Shown here piece by piece: positions 16,902 through 25,376 of a stretch of 64,000 bases of DNA. Under the pieces are notes generated by a model, which worked only from the letters and a program-made list of their open reading frames with translations, was not told the DNA's origin and searched no databases. The DNA comes from Bacillota bacterium (GTDB lineage: Bacteria; Bacillota; Clostridia; Lachnospirales; Lachnospiraceae). The stretch spans positions 124,001 through 188,000 of the forward strand of contig JAEZZQ010000043.1 in NCBI GenBank assembly GCA_023442465.1. The letters run 5' to 3'. Every line of letters begins with the position of its first letter. The first letter of the stretch is position 1. A program made the translations under genes and the position numbers.

Positions 16902-17708
16902 TTATCTTGTAAGCAGTCCGGCATCTAACACAAACTGACTTCCGGTTATATACCTCGCTTTATCACTTGCAAGAAACTTTACGGACTCCACCACATCCTC
17001 AGTTTCCACCCAGGGCACCGGCAGGAGATTTCCTGCGGAACGCTCTGCAATCTCTAACGGAGTAGAGCCTTCCATCTGTGCAAGCCCGTCATTCATAGGT
17101 GTATTTACTCCTGTCGGGTGAAGCGTGACAACGCGGATTCCATGTGGTGCAAGCTCAATCGCCTGTGATCTTGCCAGACCGATCAGCCCATGCTTAGATG
17201 CCGCATAATGGCTCATTCTGTTCATTCCCCTTAAACCGGCAATTGATGAATTATAAAGAATCACACCGCTGCCTTGTTCGATCATATGGGGGATAACATA
17301 TTTGGAAACAAGCCATCCGCCCTTAAGATTAATATCGATCATAGCATCCCACTGCTCCGTCGTAAGTTCATACGAATAGCCGTAAGCAGCAATTCCCGCA
17401 TTGCTGAAAAGAATGTCGATTCTTCCAAATTCCTTTATTCCTCTTGAAACAGCCTCCTTAACATCCTCTTCCTTACGTACATCGCCGCCAAAAATTATAA
17501 TTTCCGCGCCTGACTTTTCTACCTCTCCTTTTAACTTTTCCAAGTCCTCATTCGATGACTTGTTATATGCAGGATAAGCTATCCTTTTCCCCAAATCAAA
17601 GGCGATGATATTTGCCCCCTCTTTTGCGAAGCCTAAGGCAACCGCCCTTCCTTGTCCCTTCGCGGCTCCGGTAATAAAAACTGTTTTTCCTTCGAATTCT
17701 CTTGCCAT
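16902..17708 (-). CDS. SDR family oxidoreductase
   Basis: NAD(P)-dependent short-chain dehydrogenase of 268 residues. Cofactor loop GAAKGQG is near 14-20, NAG in FSNAGIA, the catalytic Ser in NSSIAG, and YAASK for Tyr-x3-Lys. The extended loop after the second strand (KRIAYPAYNKSSNEDLE) resembles the insert of mycofactocin-associated or carveol-type SDRs. No mycofactocin genes are in the window, so that link is not claimed. It lies 48 bases upstream of the binding protein on the same strand and may share its operon. Confidence 0.85.
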   Translation of the reverse strand: MAREFEGKTVFITGAAKGQGRAVALGFAKEGANIIAFDLGKRIAYPAYNKSSNEDLEKLKGEVEKSGAEIIIFGGDVRKEEDVKEAVSRGIKEFGRIDILFSNAGIAAYGYSYELTTEQWDAMIDINLKGGWLVSKYVIPHMIEQGSGVILYNSSIAGLRGMNRMSHYAASKHGLIGLARSQAIELAPHGIRVVTLHPTGVNTPMNDGLAQMEGSTPLEIAERSAGNLLPVPWVETEDVVESVKFLASDKARYITGSQFVLDAGLLTR

Positions 17709-18126
17709 TTCTACTCTCCTTGAGATTCTGATTGTCTTTCTCGTATGCGTTTCACTCGCTTTATTGCATATTAATTATATATGTATTATATGCCGCATGA
17801 ATAAATAATGCTAATTCATAAAAATTATCGCTGGTTATTCATTATTCTTATAACCAACACCTTAATTTAAGGAAAATTGATAAAAAAGCTATTCAGCCTT
17901 CCATACCGCGAAGCCAAAATTAATTCTCTATGCAATTTTGCGGGGGCTGCAAGCATCGAAACAGCTTTATCGCATTTTGTGTACATACATGCTACAGTTT
18001 AGCCCAAGGCTGAAGTGTAACAAAAACTTATAAGCACAAGCTAACTTTTCATAGGCTAAATCAGCAATCTATCCGCCAGACAAAAGCAGTATATCCGGAG
18101 CAATGACTTTGTGGGTTAAACGTACA

Positions 18127-18176
18127 AAAAAAGGAAACAATAGTTAGTTTTTAATATCCCGGCTAACTATTGTTTC
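18127..18176 (-). terminator. rho-independent terminator of the rubrerythrin operon
   Basis: A perfect 14-bp stem, GAAACAATAGTTAG (18134-18147) with CTAACTATTGTTTC (18163-18176), is followed on the minus strand by CTTTTTTT. It lies 75 bases after the rubrerythrin stop. The remaining stretch 17709-18126 shows no gene or structured element I can support beyond a likely promoter region for the SDR. Confidence 0.85.
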
Positions 18177-18251
18177 ATCACTGTAATTTTATTCAATCTA
18201 TGCGCGTTTGACTTTATATGCCTCTTCAAACAAAACTGGCTTTATTATGTA

Positions 18252-19421
18252 TTAATAATTTTCTTTTCTCACTTCGAAGAAACTCTGGCTCATACCACAT
18301 ACCGGGCATACTTCCGGAGCTTTCTTTCCCATTACGAGATGTCCGCATACGCGGCATTCCCACATGCATTCTTCTCCTTTTTCAAATACCTTTTGCATCT
18401 CTACATTCTTAAGAAGGGCACGATATCGTTCTTCGTGGGACTTCTCAATTGCACCCACCTTACGGAATTTCTCAGCCAGTTCAGGGAAACCTTCCGCATC
18501 GGCATCTTTAGCAAAGCGGTCATACATATCGGTCCACTCATAATTCTCACCTTCTGCCGCTGCAAGAAGATTATCTGCGGTTTTACCGATATGGCCTAAT
18601 TCCTGGAACCATACTCTTGCATGTTCCTGCTCGTTCCTGGCAGTTTTTAAGAAAAGTTCCGATAACTGATCATAACCTTCCTGACTGGCAATATTTGCAA
18701 AATAGGTATACTTGTTTCTTGCCTGACTCTCTCCTGCGAAAGCCTCTTGTAAATTCTTCTCTGTCTTTGTGCCTGCGTAGATATTATCCGTATTCGCATC
18801 CTCTATTTTTTCAAATTTTGAAGCAGGTTGTTTACATACAGGACATCTGAAATCTTCTGTCATAGGTCCTTCATGAATATATCCGCATACTGTACAACGC
18901 CATTTTTCCATAGTTTTATTCTCCTTTTTCTCTTTTTTATGGTTTAATAATAAAATCAATTCTTCTACTACTTCCTTGGGAAAATCCTCCGGTTGTCTCT
19001 CCTCTAAAAAACTATGTAAAAGTTCTCCGGCCGGAGCACCTTGTGGTAATAAATATCCAGATTCTCTTAATATATCTTCTGCCATAATGCGATTTGATTT
19101 TGCTATGGCCGTCACAAATTGCTTTTCAACAGGACTATCTGTGGCAGCCGCAATCCCTAAAGCCGCTTTTTCCTGATCGGTTTTGCTCTCAGCTAGTTTA
19201 GTCATAGCATTTATAACTTTATCTGTCTTCTCCTGTTGTGCCGGGTATTCCTCCGGTATCATAACAATAACATGGGACGGGCAGGCATTCGCACATGCAC
19301 TGCATCCAATACACTTTGAAGCGTCTATCTGACCGGTCTCGGTATCAGTAGCCCCTGTAGGACATACATAAAGGCAAAGACAATCCTTTGTGCAACGATC
19401 GATATTTCTTACTGCGTGCAT
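18252..19421 (-). CDS. ferredoxin-rubrerythrin fusion
   Basis: One open frame of 389 residues. Residues 1-55 carry two 4Fe-4S motifs (C10-x3-C14-x-C16-x3-C20-P and C37-x2-C40-x2-C43-x3-C47-P). Residues 60-165 form a helical spacer. From Met171 a complete rubrerythrin follows: a rubredoxin-like CTVCG...CPVC, the diiron domain with GESQARNKY, EQEHARVWF and EKSHEERY, and a second rubredoxin (CRVCG...CPVC). The rubrerythrin half reduces hydrogen peroxide in anaerobes. Met171 (18911) has its own AAAAGGAG site, so the rubrerythrin may also be made alone. From memory, the ferredoxin half is usually a separate gene. Confidence 0.85.
   Translation of the reverse strand: MHAVRNIDRCTKDCLCLYVCPTGATDTETGQIDASKCIGCSACANACPSHVIVMIPEEYPAQQEKTDKVINAMTKLAESKTDQEKAALGIAAATDSPVEKQFVTAIAKSNRIMAEDILRESGYLLPQGAPAGELLHSFLEERQPEDFPKEVVEELILLLNHKKEKKENKTMEKWRCTVCGYIHEGPMTEDFRCPVCKQPASKFEKIEDANTDNIYAGTKTEKNLQEAFAGESQARNKYTYFANIASQEGYDQLSELFLKTARNEQEHARVWFQELGHIGKTADNLLAAAEGENYEWTDMYDRFAKDADAEGFPELAEKFRKVGAIEKSHEERYRALLKNVEMQKVFEKGEECMWECRVCGHLVMGKKAPEVCPVCGMSQSFFEVRKENY
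18909..18929 (-). promoter_or_regulatory. internal ribosome site and ATG inside the fusion gene
   Basis: AAAAAGGAG followed by 9 bases and ATG (18911) lies in frame within the ferredoxin-rubrerythrin gene, exactly at the domain boundary. It is as good as any true start in the window, so a second, shorter rubrerythrin product is plausible. Confidence 0.6.
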
Positions 19422-19427
19422 ATAACG

Positions 19428-20093
19428 CTACCCCCTTTCTACTTTCGTTATTTTCTTATTAGGCACTTTACATACCGGACAAATCTCAGGCGGAGTATCT
19501 CCTACATACACAAATCCACATATTTCACATACATAGATATTTGTATTTTCCAGCATAGAATCCTTTTCTTTTTCATATCTTGCAATCAGAGAATTCAGCA
19601 TTCTAGTTACCTTCTCACTCCATACAAGCGCTCTCTTGGCACCTCTGTCCGGCTTTTCATCAGCTATGATATTGGCAGTTACATAATCTTTTTCCAAATC
19701 ATCCTGAATCTTACTTAACAGTACTCCAAAAGATTGTCCTGCAATCATGCCTCCCTTTTGCTTATAATAATCGGATAATTTCCAGAATAATTCTGCCTCT
19801 CTCGACAGATATTGCTTTTCGCAGCCCTTCGCCAGATTAGAGCACAATGCGCTCAGCTCTGCAAAATTCAGCTCACGGGCCTCCTCATCTTCAAAAGAAG
19901 CAGGCATAACCCCCTTTGCTGCTTCCTTCCCTTCTGCCTGCTCTTTAAAATCAGATTTTGCCGTCCCGCATAAAGGGCAAGTCCAATCCTCCGGCAGGTC
20001 ATTCCATTTTGTCCCCAACGCAATTCCAGCTTCCGGAATACCCTTGGCCTCATCATATATGTACCCGCATATGGTACACACATATTTCTTCAT
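19428..20093 (-). CDS. protein with two rubredoxin domains
   Basis: Protein of 221 residues. The N-terminal classical rubredoxin (about 1-52) has CTICGYIYDEAKG and CPLCG. A helical middle is about 130 residues long. A short rubrerythrin-type iron-sulfur module (CEICGFVY...CPVC) is at the C-terminus. The domains suggest an electron carrier for the rubrerythrin encoded 6 bases downstream. The diiron ligands of rubrerythrin itself are not recognisable in the middle segment. A GGAGG site precedes the ATG. The pair probably forms a peroxide-defence operon. Confidence 0.8.
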   Translation of the reverse strand: MKKYVCTICGYIYDEAKGIPEAGIALGTKWNDLPEDWTCPLCGTAKSDFKEQAEGKEAAKGVMPASFEDEEARELNFAELSALCSNLAKGCEKQYLSREAELFWKLSDYYKQKGGMIAGQSFGVLLSKIQDDLEKDYVTANIIADEKPDRGAKRALVWSEKVTRMLNSLIARYEKEKDSMLENTNIYVCEICGFVYVGDTPPEICPVCKVPNKKITKVERG

Positions 20094-20227
20094 GCCATTT
20101 ACCTCCTTCTCCTTGTTGTAATAAATACATTCCTTCTTGTCATTAGTATGTAAGCTTATAAAATTTTAGTAATCTTCTGTAAAGAAAATTTACTGAAATA
20201 ACCTTACCATTATTAATATAACTGTTA

Positions 20228-20242
20228 TTATTCTAATTATAG
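20228..20242 (-). promoter_or_regulatory. candidate PerR-type box
   Basis: TTATTCTAATTATAG matches the PerR consensus TTATAATNATTATAA at 11 of 14 positions and lies about 140 bases before the rubredoxin/rubrerythrin operon. Such operons are commonly PerR-controlled in clostridia. No PerR gene is in the window. Confidence 0.35.
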
Positions 20243-20323
20243 GTAAATGAATTTATTTTTCTGTGAGCAAGTCACAAATAAACAAAGAAAATCCTTACAA
20301 AGCGGGCAGCCTCTTTCTAATTG

Positions 20324-20683
20324 CTATGGCTTTGCATATAATTTCAGTCCGACCAATAAGCATCCATGAATATAGGGGAGATTATTTTGACTTAAATATT
20401 CTAATAGTTCTGCGCTTTCGGCTCCTGGCTGTATTACGATACATTTATACTGTTTATTGCATTCTTTGATCAATTGTAACCCTTTTACCGGGTTGATACA
20501 CAAATCAATAATATCGATATCCTCGTGTATTTCATTTATTGATGCCAGCTCTTTTCCTACTGCATATACTTCATATCCATGCTCAATCAAATTATTCTTT
20601 ATTTTATATGCATATTTTTCTTCATTTATCGTGTCTCCAACGACCGCAAATATATTTTCCTGCATGATTTCTTTTAAGTCCAT
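20324..20683 (-). CDS. CoA-binding domain protein (YccU-like)
   Basis: Protein of 119 residues with the Rossmann-like CoA_binding_2 fold. It begins FAVVGDTINEEKYAYKI, continues GYEVYAVGKELASI, and near the C-terminus has CIVIQPGAES. Homologues are small stand-alone proteins of unclear function related to succinyl-CoA synthetase nucleotide domains. The ATG at 20683 has a GGAGG site. It is monocistronic or upstream of the rubredoxin operon (230-base gap). Confidence 0.75.
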   Translation of the reverse strand: MDLKEIMQENIFAVVGDTINEEKYAYKIKNNLIEHGYEVYAVGKELASINEIHEDIDIIDLCINPVKGLQLIKECNKQYKCIVIQPGAESAELLEYLSQNNLPYIHGCLLVGLKLYAKP

Positions 20684-20829
20684 TTATCCGCCTCCTATGC
20701 AACTGATTTTCTCCGATTTATTAATATCACCATTATATAGTACCTAAATTTATTAATTTTAGTATATCGCAGAGAGGCGCTTTTTTCAAGGTCACCGGGG
20801 GTGCTTTCACAAAAATTGAAGCCTTTTAA

Positions 20830-20946
20830 AATTTATTACAGCCGCACTTCAATCCAGAGGATAGTCAGCTGCAGTTCAGTGATATCAACATTGATTTAAT
20901 GTTATTGTCAGGCCATACCGTATATGAAATGTATGGTGACTTGTAA
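20830..20946 (+). pseudogene. possible gene-end fragment
   Basis: A 38-codon stop-to-stop frame with protein-like composition (ending SGHTVYEMYGDL) stands alone in the 450-base gap between the CoA-binding and SDR genes. It has no start codon or ribosome site. It may be the tail of a lost gene; no family was recognised. The rest of 20684-21134 shows only a TATAAT-containing promoter-like region before the CoA-binding gene. Confidence 0.2.
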
Positions 20947-21134
20947 TACTTGCCCGCTACAATGTATATAAACTAAAATAGATATACTCAGCATAGCATA
21001 CCTATTTTTCCATATCCGCCTATTCTTATTTATATTCTATTCCACATTTGGCGTGTATTTTTACTTATAAACTGGCTTAATGCCCTTTATAGACCAAAAC
21101 TCAGCAAAATATATCGCTGGCAGAATCAGGGATT

Positions 21135-22331
21135 TTAAAAAAAATCAATTATTTCTTGTAAAATACCAATCCAACCATTCAGTAATTTAGTATCATCAGC
21201 CAATTGTGCCATGTTCTTTTCGTATCCTTCAAGCAATTTTTTTTGATGTGTATAATAATCTTTCCATCTTATGAACATTCCTTTGCTGCTTAAAAAGTTA
21301 TCCCACTCATTATTACGTATTTGGCTTTGCAAGGTTTCTAATTGTTTCTTGAAACTTTCAGCCGGCAGTCCCATCTGTTTTTTGAAATCGGAAAATATAA
21401 ACTGCTTTTGAAAAAGTTTTTTCCTTTGCCAGCCTTGATATTGGTCAAAAAAGATATCTGCCATACTGATAAATAACACGGTTAATCTATCGTAGTCAGC
21501 CGGTGTGACCGATACGCTGTCTTGTATCGCTTCCTTATTGATTATTAACCCTTCATCTATCAGTACCTGATATGATGATGTCATTTGTCCATTATATTTT
21601 TCTGCATTTACGACTGAAACAGCATAGCCGGCTCCCGCAAGTTCAACATCTAACACGTATTCATTGTGTAAGTTAAAAAACTCCGTTGTTGTAATGCCCA
21701 TTGAAGACGCCACAATTTCTACCGCTTTTACGGCTGTATCTGTTTTGACAAACCCGGGAGCAACGGAATATGTAATAATATTGTCTTTTGAAATTTCTTC
21801 CGACAGCGTGTTGCAAAGCTCTACCTGTGCGGATTTGAAGATCTCGTAAGCTGACATATATGGCGTTGTCGCTGCCGACGGAATAAAGACGATAACCCCG
21901 CCTGTATTTCTCATAGAGGGCAGGAATTTTTGTGTTAAAAGGACAGGCGCTCTCAAATTTACTGCATAACTTAAGTCCCAATCGGATACTGGAACCGCAT
22001 CAATAGCTCCCATCGGAACAACCGCCGCATTATGTATAATAACGTCGAGCAAAGAGTATTTGCCTATAATATATTTGTATAGGCCATCTATCTGTCCTTC
22101 ATCAGAAATATCAATTTGATAAAAATCTACATTTTCATTCCCAAATTCCATGTTTATTCGATTTTGTGATCGCTCCCCTTTATTGGCGTCTATTTCTGCA
22201 ATGATTACTTTAGCGCCCATATAGGAAAAAGCACGTGAAGCTTCAAAGCCAATCCCGCCGCCACCTCCTGTTATCAACACTGTTTTATTGAGCAGTGCTT
22301 TTTTGTTATAGTTGTTTTTCTCAAGCAGCAT
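21135..22331 (-). CDS. SDR-family dehydrogenase with C-terminal extension
   Basis: Protein of 398 residues. Residues 1-270 form a short-chain dehydrogenase with cofactor loop GGGGGIG, NAA in IHNAAVV, Ser in FIPSAAT, and Tyr-x3-Lys in AYEIFKSA. The remaining 125 residues are an unrecognised, mostly helical extension rich in Lys, Gln and Trp. The ATG at 22331 has a GGAGGG site; an upstream in-frame ATG lacks one. It follows a broken TetR gene and a decaying polyketide-type cassette, and may have been a tailoring enzyme. Confidence 0.75.
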   Translation of the reverse strand: MLLEKNNYNKKALLNKTVLITGGGGGIGFEASRAFSYMGAKVIIAEIDANKGERSQNRINMEFGNENVDFYQIDISDEGQIDGLYKYIIGKYSLLDVIIHNAAVVPMGAIDAVPVSDWDLSYAVNLRAPVLLTQKFLPSMRNTGGVIVFIPSAATTPYMSAYEIFKSAQVELCNTLSEEISKDNIITYSVAPGFVKTDTAVKAVEIVASSMGITTTEFFNLHNEYVLDVELAGAGYAVSVVNAEKYNGQMTSSYQVLIDEGLIINKEAIQDSVSVTPADYDRLTVLFISMADIFFDQYQGWQRKKLFQKQFIFSDFKKQMGLPAESFKKQLETLQSQIRNNEWDNFLSSKGMFIRWKDYYTHQKKLLEGYEKNMAQLADDTKLLNGWIGILQEIIDFF

Positions 22332-22362
22332 CTTGTTCCCTCCTAAAAAATATATATGTATT

Positions 22363-22773
22363 TTAATTCTTCTGTTCATTACCGGCTCTTAATATATCAA
22401 CAAACCAACTGCTTTCCGGATAAGGCATATCAGGGTCAAGAGCAAGCAATTCGACATAAGCTTGTACAGAAAGCCAAAATGCCATCGCTAATGCCATAGG
22501 ATTTCCCTGACGAATTATTCCCTGGCATTGCCCCTCTTCAATAGTAAGTATTGATTTCTCAATAACACCGTTTTGTCCCAGCTTTTCTTTTATATGATTT
22601 GGCAAGTTCTGATTGCACTGTGCTTGATTTATCAGAACAAATAATTCTGCAATATAATGGTCGGACTTAACCATATCAAAAATATGGTTTGCTGATTTCA
22701 TAAAGTAATCAAGAGGATCATCATAATGAGGAAAGTATTGTCCTGTACGTCCGGATAATGCAATATTGATCAA
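22363..22773 (-). pseudogene. TetR regulator C-terminal fragment
   Basis: 136 residues resembling only the ligand-binding half of a TetR-family regulator (segments HIFDMVKSDHYIAELFVLI and ESSWFVDILR). The N-terminal DNA-binding helices are missing: the frame is closed by TAA about 60 bases upstream, and only a TTG without proper spacing is available. It is most likely a truncated relic between the ketosynthase remnant and the SDR. Confidence 0.6.
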
Positions 22774-22858
22774 TTCCTCATATAAAACTATAGATGGACA
22801 AATGGGATAAAATGGGCATCCGGTGAATGGGCTAAATTAACGATTGTTCCTTTTACGG

Positions 22859-23341
22859 TTATATTGTGATGAAATGCGGGTCAAAAAAAGCTTTATTGCA
22901 AATGGAAAGAATACTAATAATGCATTGGCTATGGGTTGGTGAAACAAACTGCGGATGTCCTCTATACTTTTCGTAAAGTTGTAATAATTCCCGCTGCTGA
23001 AAATTAGAACCTCCTATAATCAAACCAATACGATTGGGATCAACCTCTTTTAATCTGGCCTCATCCCATACTTCCTTTAATGCCGTTACTGCCGCCTTAA
23101 CTAAAAGAGATATTTTATTAAATATTTTTAAGAGCATATTCTCAGGGCAGGCTATCTCAGAAATCTCTGCCCCAATATAACGAGAATCAAATTGCCTTCC
23201 CGGACGTTTTATATAATCAAAAGCATGCATCCCCTCTATCAATGCCTCTGTAAAATCCAACTTTCCTTGCCCTATGGAAGAAATAATTCCACATCCGGTA
23301 ACCACGATTTCAGGCTCATCGCAATCGCTCGTATATCGCAT
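22859..23341 (-). pseudogene. truncated beta-ketoacyl synthase
   Basis: The first 140 residues match the N-terminal part of a ketosynthase (VVTGCGIISSIGQG, RIGLIIGGSNFQQ). The frame then ends after 20 unrelated residues, where a full enzyme has about 400. The catalytic Cys and both His residues are absent, so it cannot condense. The N-terminal wording, including KRPGRQFDSRYIGAEI, recalls the PksF-type ketosynthase of beta-branching cassettes, from memory of that family. It directly follows an ACP-like gene. Confidence 0.65.
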
Positions 23342-23344
23342 CCA

Positions 23345-23566
23345 CTAATCCCCTAAATTCTTATTCCCATACAAATCCACCCTTTCCATATTGAGTGACA
23401 GCAAATCCAGCGTCCTGTCAATTATTTCTGCACGCTCTATTATATTTGCCCCTAAATCTTCCAGTTTATTATCTGTTGTAAGTTCTGTTCTTTGTAAGTG
23501 AGGAATCACTGAGTATATGCTCTCGCATATCATCATAAAAATCATATTTCTTTGTACTGATTCCAA
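23345..23566 (-). CDS. acyl carrier protein-like, missing attachment serine
   Basis: Protein of 73 residues with the four-helix ACP pattern. The segment LEDLGANIIERAEIIDRTL corresponds to the DLGANSxDRA motif of AcpK-type carrier proteins, but the phosphopantetheine Ser is Ile. It therefore should not be activatable. It lies 15 bases after the acyltransferase gene and 3 bases before the ketosynthase fragment, in the same order as AT-AcpK-PksF in trans-AT polyketide clusters. It is probably a decayed gene that is still open. Confidence 0.6.
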   Translation of the reverse strand: MESVQRNMIFMMICESIYSVIPHLQRTELTTDNKLEDLGANIIERAEIIDRTLDLLSLNMERVDLYGNKNLGD

Positions 23567-23581
23567 TTCAGCACTTTGATA

Positions 23582-24472
23582 TTACGCCTCCTCTTCTATT
23601 TTATCCTTTATTATCAATGGTTCCGCTTCTCTTTCAATTCTTCTTATTAGACCTGTTAGTACATTGCCAGGGCCTATTTCTTCAAAATCCATTTCTCCCA
23701 TTCCTCTTAAATAACAAATTGTTTCATTCCATTTAACAGAATGATCCATTTGCATTGCCAATGTACTTTTAATTGCAGAGTTGTTGTATTTTCTTGCATA
23801 TACATTGGAAATAACGGGAATGGCTAATGGCTGAAATTTCACCATATCTATAATTTTTTCAAATTCCTTTCTAGATTCAGCCATATATCTGGAGTGAAAT
23901 GCTCCGCTGACATTCAACATAACAAATAATCTAAGTTTTTCATTTTTTTCAAATATTACTTTGCTGTTTTTAATATCTCCTTCGGGCCCGGATATTACTA
24001 TCTGCCTGGGTGAGTTTAAATTAGCAATATCAATTGCATCTAAATGATTTTCTTTTAAAATTTCTCTTACCTGTTCTTCATCAAGTCCAATAACAGAACC
24101 CATTGCTCCTCCTGTCACTGCACTCATTAGTTCTCCTCTTTTTTTTACCAATTCCAGTCCTGTTTCAAAATCGAATGCTGATGCAGCCAACAATGCATTG
24201 TATTCCCCAAGACTATGGCCAGCTACATAATCCGGCTTTTTTCCTGCTGCTTCAATTTTTTTTATGTAGCTCAAAGCATTTACCACATATATTGCAGGCT
24301 GCGTATATTGTGTGTTTCCCATTAACTCATCAGGATCTTCTAAACATAATTTTTTAATAGAATAACCCAAAATTTCATCTGCTTTTGCTGTTAAATCCTT
24401 ATATTCATCAAACAATTCTCCTCCCATACCTACTTTTTGCGAACCCTGACCCGGAAATACATACGTTAACAA
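23582..24472 (-). CDS. malonyl-CoA:ACP transacylase (FabD/trans-AT type)
   Basis: Protein of 296 residues. The N-terminal FPGQGSQKVGMG, the nucleophile GHSLGEY (Ser87) and the His in GAFHSRYM near 195 are intact, as is the C-terminal GPGNVLTGLI. The enzyme loads malonyl units on carrier proteins. Here it heads a small cassette with a serine-less ACP and a truncated ketosynthase, not a complete fatty-acid operon. This points to a trans-acting AT of a polyketide system now largely lost. A GGAGG site precedes the ATG. Confidence 0.85.
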   Translation of the reverse strand: MLTYVFPGQGSQKVGMGGELFDEYKDLTAKADEILGYSIKKLCLEDPDELMGNTQYTQPAIYVVNALSYIKKIEAAGKKPDYVAGHSLGEYNALLAASAFDFETGLELVKKRGELMSAVTGGAMGSVIGLDEEQVREILKENHLDAIDIANLNSPRQIVISGPEGDIKNSKVIFEKNEKLRLFVMLNVSGAFHSRYMAESRKEFEKIIDMVKFQPLAIPVISNVYARKYNNSAIKSTLAMQMDHSVKWNETICYLRGMGEMDFEEIGPGNVLTGLIRRIEREAEPLIIKDKIEEEA

Positions 24473-24514
24473 TTTTATTCCTCCTTAACAATTAGATCCA
24501 TGTCCATAGTGAAA

Positions 24515-24548
24515 CTCTTAAACACTCGTATTTATGAGGGTTTAAGAG
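24515..24548. promoter_or_regulatory. inverted repeat before the acyltransferase gene
   Basis: CTCTTAAAC (24515-24523) pairs with GTTTAAGAG (24540-24548), with further CTC/GAG pairing inside. It lies 45-75 bases upstream of the acyltransferase start. It could be an operator, perhaps for the now-truncated TetR, or a leader hairpin. Confidence 0.4.
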
Positions 24549-24776
24549 ATATGCTAAACCACTTTATCACTCTAAATTTATAAAAACAGTCAATTATGAC
24601 TGGCATAATTAAAACATCAAACACCACCTCAACAAGAGCTGATCAAGATTTCAAGTTCTATGTTTTCTGAAATTATATTGAAGAAATTTATCAGACAACT
24701 TATGATATGTTTTCATATATTTTTATTATTTACTTCCATATTTTTTTGTTATTCTACTTTTATCTCCAAAAATAAA

Positions 24777-24850
24777 CAATATGGTTGGCATTTTTTGCAA
24801 TTTAAAATAACGTTTTTGTTAAAAAATAAACGTATAGGCGCTAAAGACGA
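24777..24850 (-). repeat. upstream sequence shared with 31546-31620 (copy A)
   Basis: About 70 bases are related to the region before the radical SAM genes. Shared blocks include AAACAATAT, CATTTTTTG and AATTTAAA at the same spacing, followed by GTATAGGC / GTATATAGGC. Both copies are upstream of minus-strand metabolite-type operons in the same orientation. Confidence 0.5.
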
Positions 24851-24923
24851 ATCCGCTATTGTTGAACTGAAATCCATAGAGTGTTTCATGTCAATTTTTT
24901 TTTTGAAGTTTAACATGATATAA

Positions 24924-25115
24924 CCAACTATTATTTTTGAGAATAAGCTTTTACCTTTTAAACTGGGTAGTTTCAAAATTGCCGCCAAAGCTCAAAAGCC
25001 GATTCTACCGATTTGTATTATCGGAAGTAACGATTTGCTTGAAACTCACAATAAGCTTTGTGCTGGAAGTGTAATATTAACTATTGATCAGCCTGATTTT
25101 CTTCCAACTTACAAA
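24924..25115 (+). pseudogene. PlsC acyltransferase fragment
   Basis: An open frame on the plus strand reads LLPFKLGSFKIAAKAQKPI and then LPICIIGSNDLLE, which matches the middle of 1-acyl-glycerol-3-phosphate acyltransferases (PlsC: PFKPGxFKxAxKAxxPIxPV). The N-terminal catalytic HxxxxD part is missing. The frame runs without a stop into an IS200-type transposase tail. It is a relic created by insertion and deletion. Confidence 0.6.
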
Positions 25116-25322
25116 AAGAATACCGTATTTATATCAGAAGAAGTAAAAAATCAAATACTTCATAAGTTTGGGAATAGACACTTTTGGGCAGAAGGATATT
25201 ATGTGAGCACAGTCGGGCTGAATGAAGCAACCATAAAGAAATACATTCAGGAACAGGAAAGTCATGATATAGAAATGGATAAACTGAGTGTGAAAGAGTA
25301 TGAGTACCCCTTCAAGGGGTAA
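25116..25322 (+). mobile_element. IS200/IS605 TnpA C-terminal fragment
   Basis: The last 60 residues of this frame, including GNRHFWAEGYYVSTVGLNE and DKLSVKEYEYPFKG, are the C-terminal end of an IS200-like Y1 transposase. The catalytic HUH and the front of the protein are gone; the segment is fused in frame to the PlsC relic. It is inactive. Confidence 0.75.
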
Positions 25323-25376
25323 CGGTAGTATCAAGATTTATGCGCAAATTGGTTTGCAGTTCCTGGCAGGATGAAA

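Noticed and set aside
16902..17708. Mycofactocin-type SDR, suggesting a mycofactocin pathway
   Set aside because: Only a loop insert resembles these SDRs, and the radical SAM genes in the window do not look like mycofactocin maturases; no precursor or other pathway genes are present.
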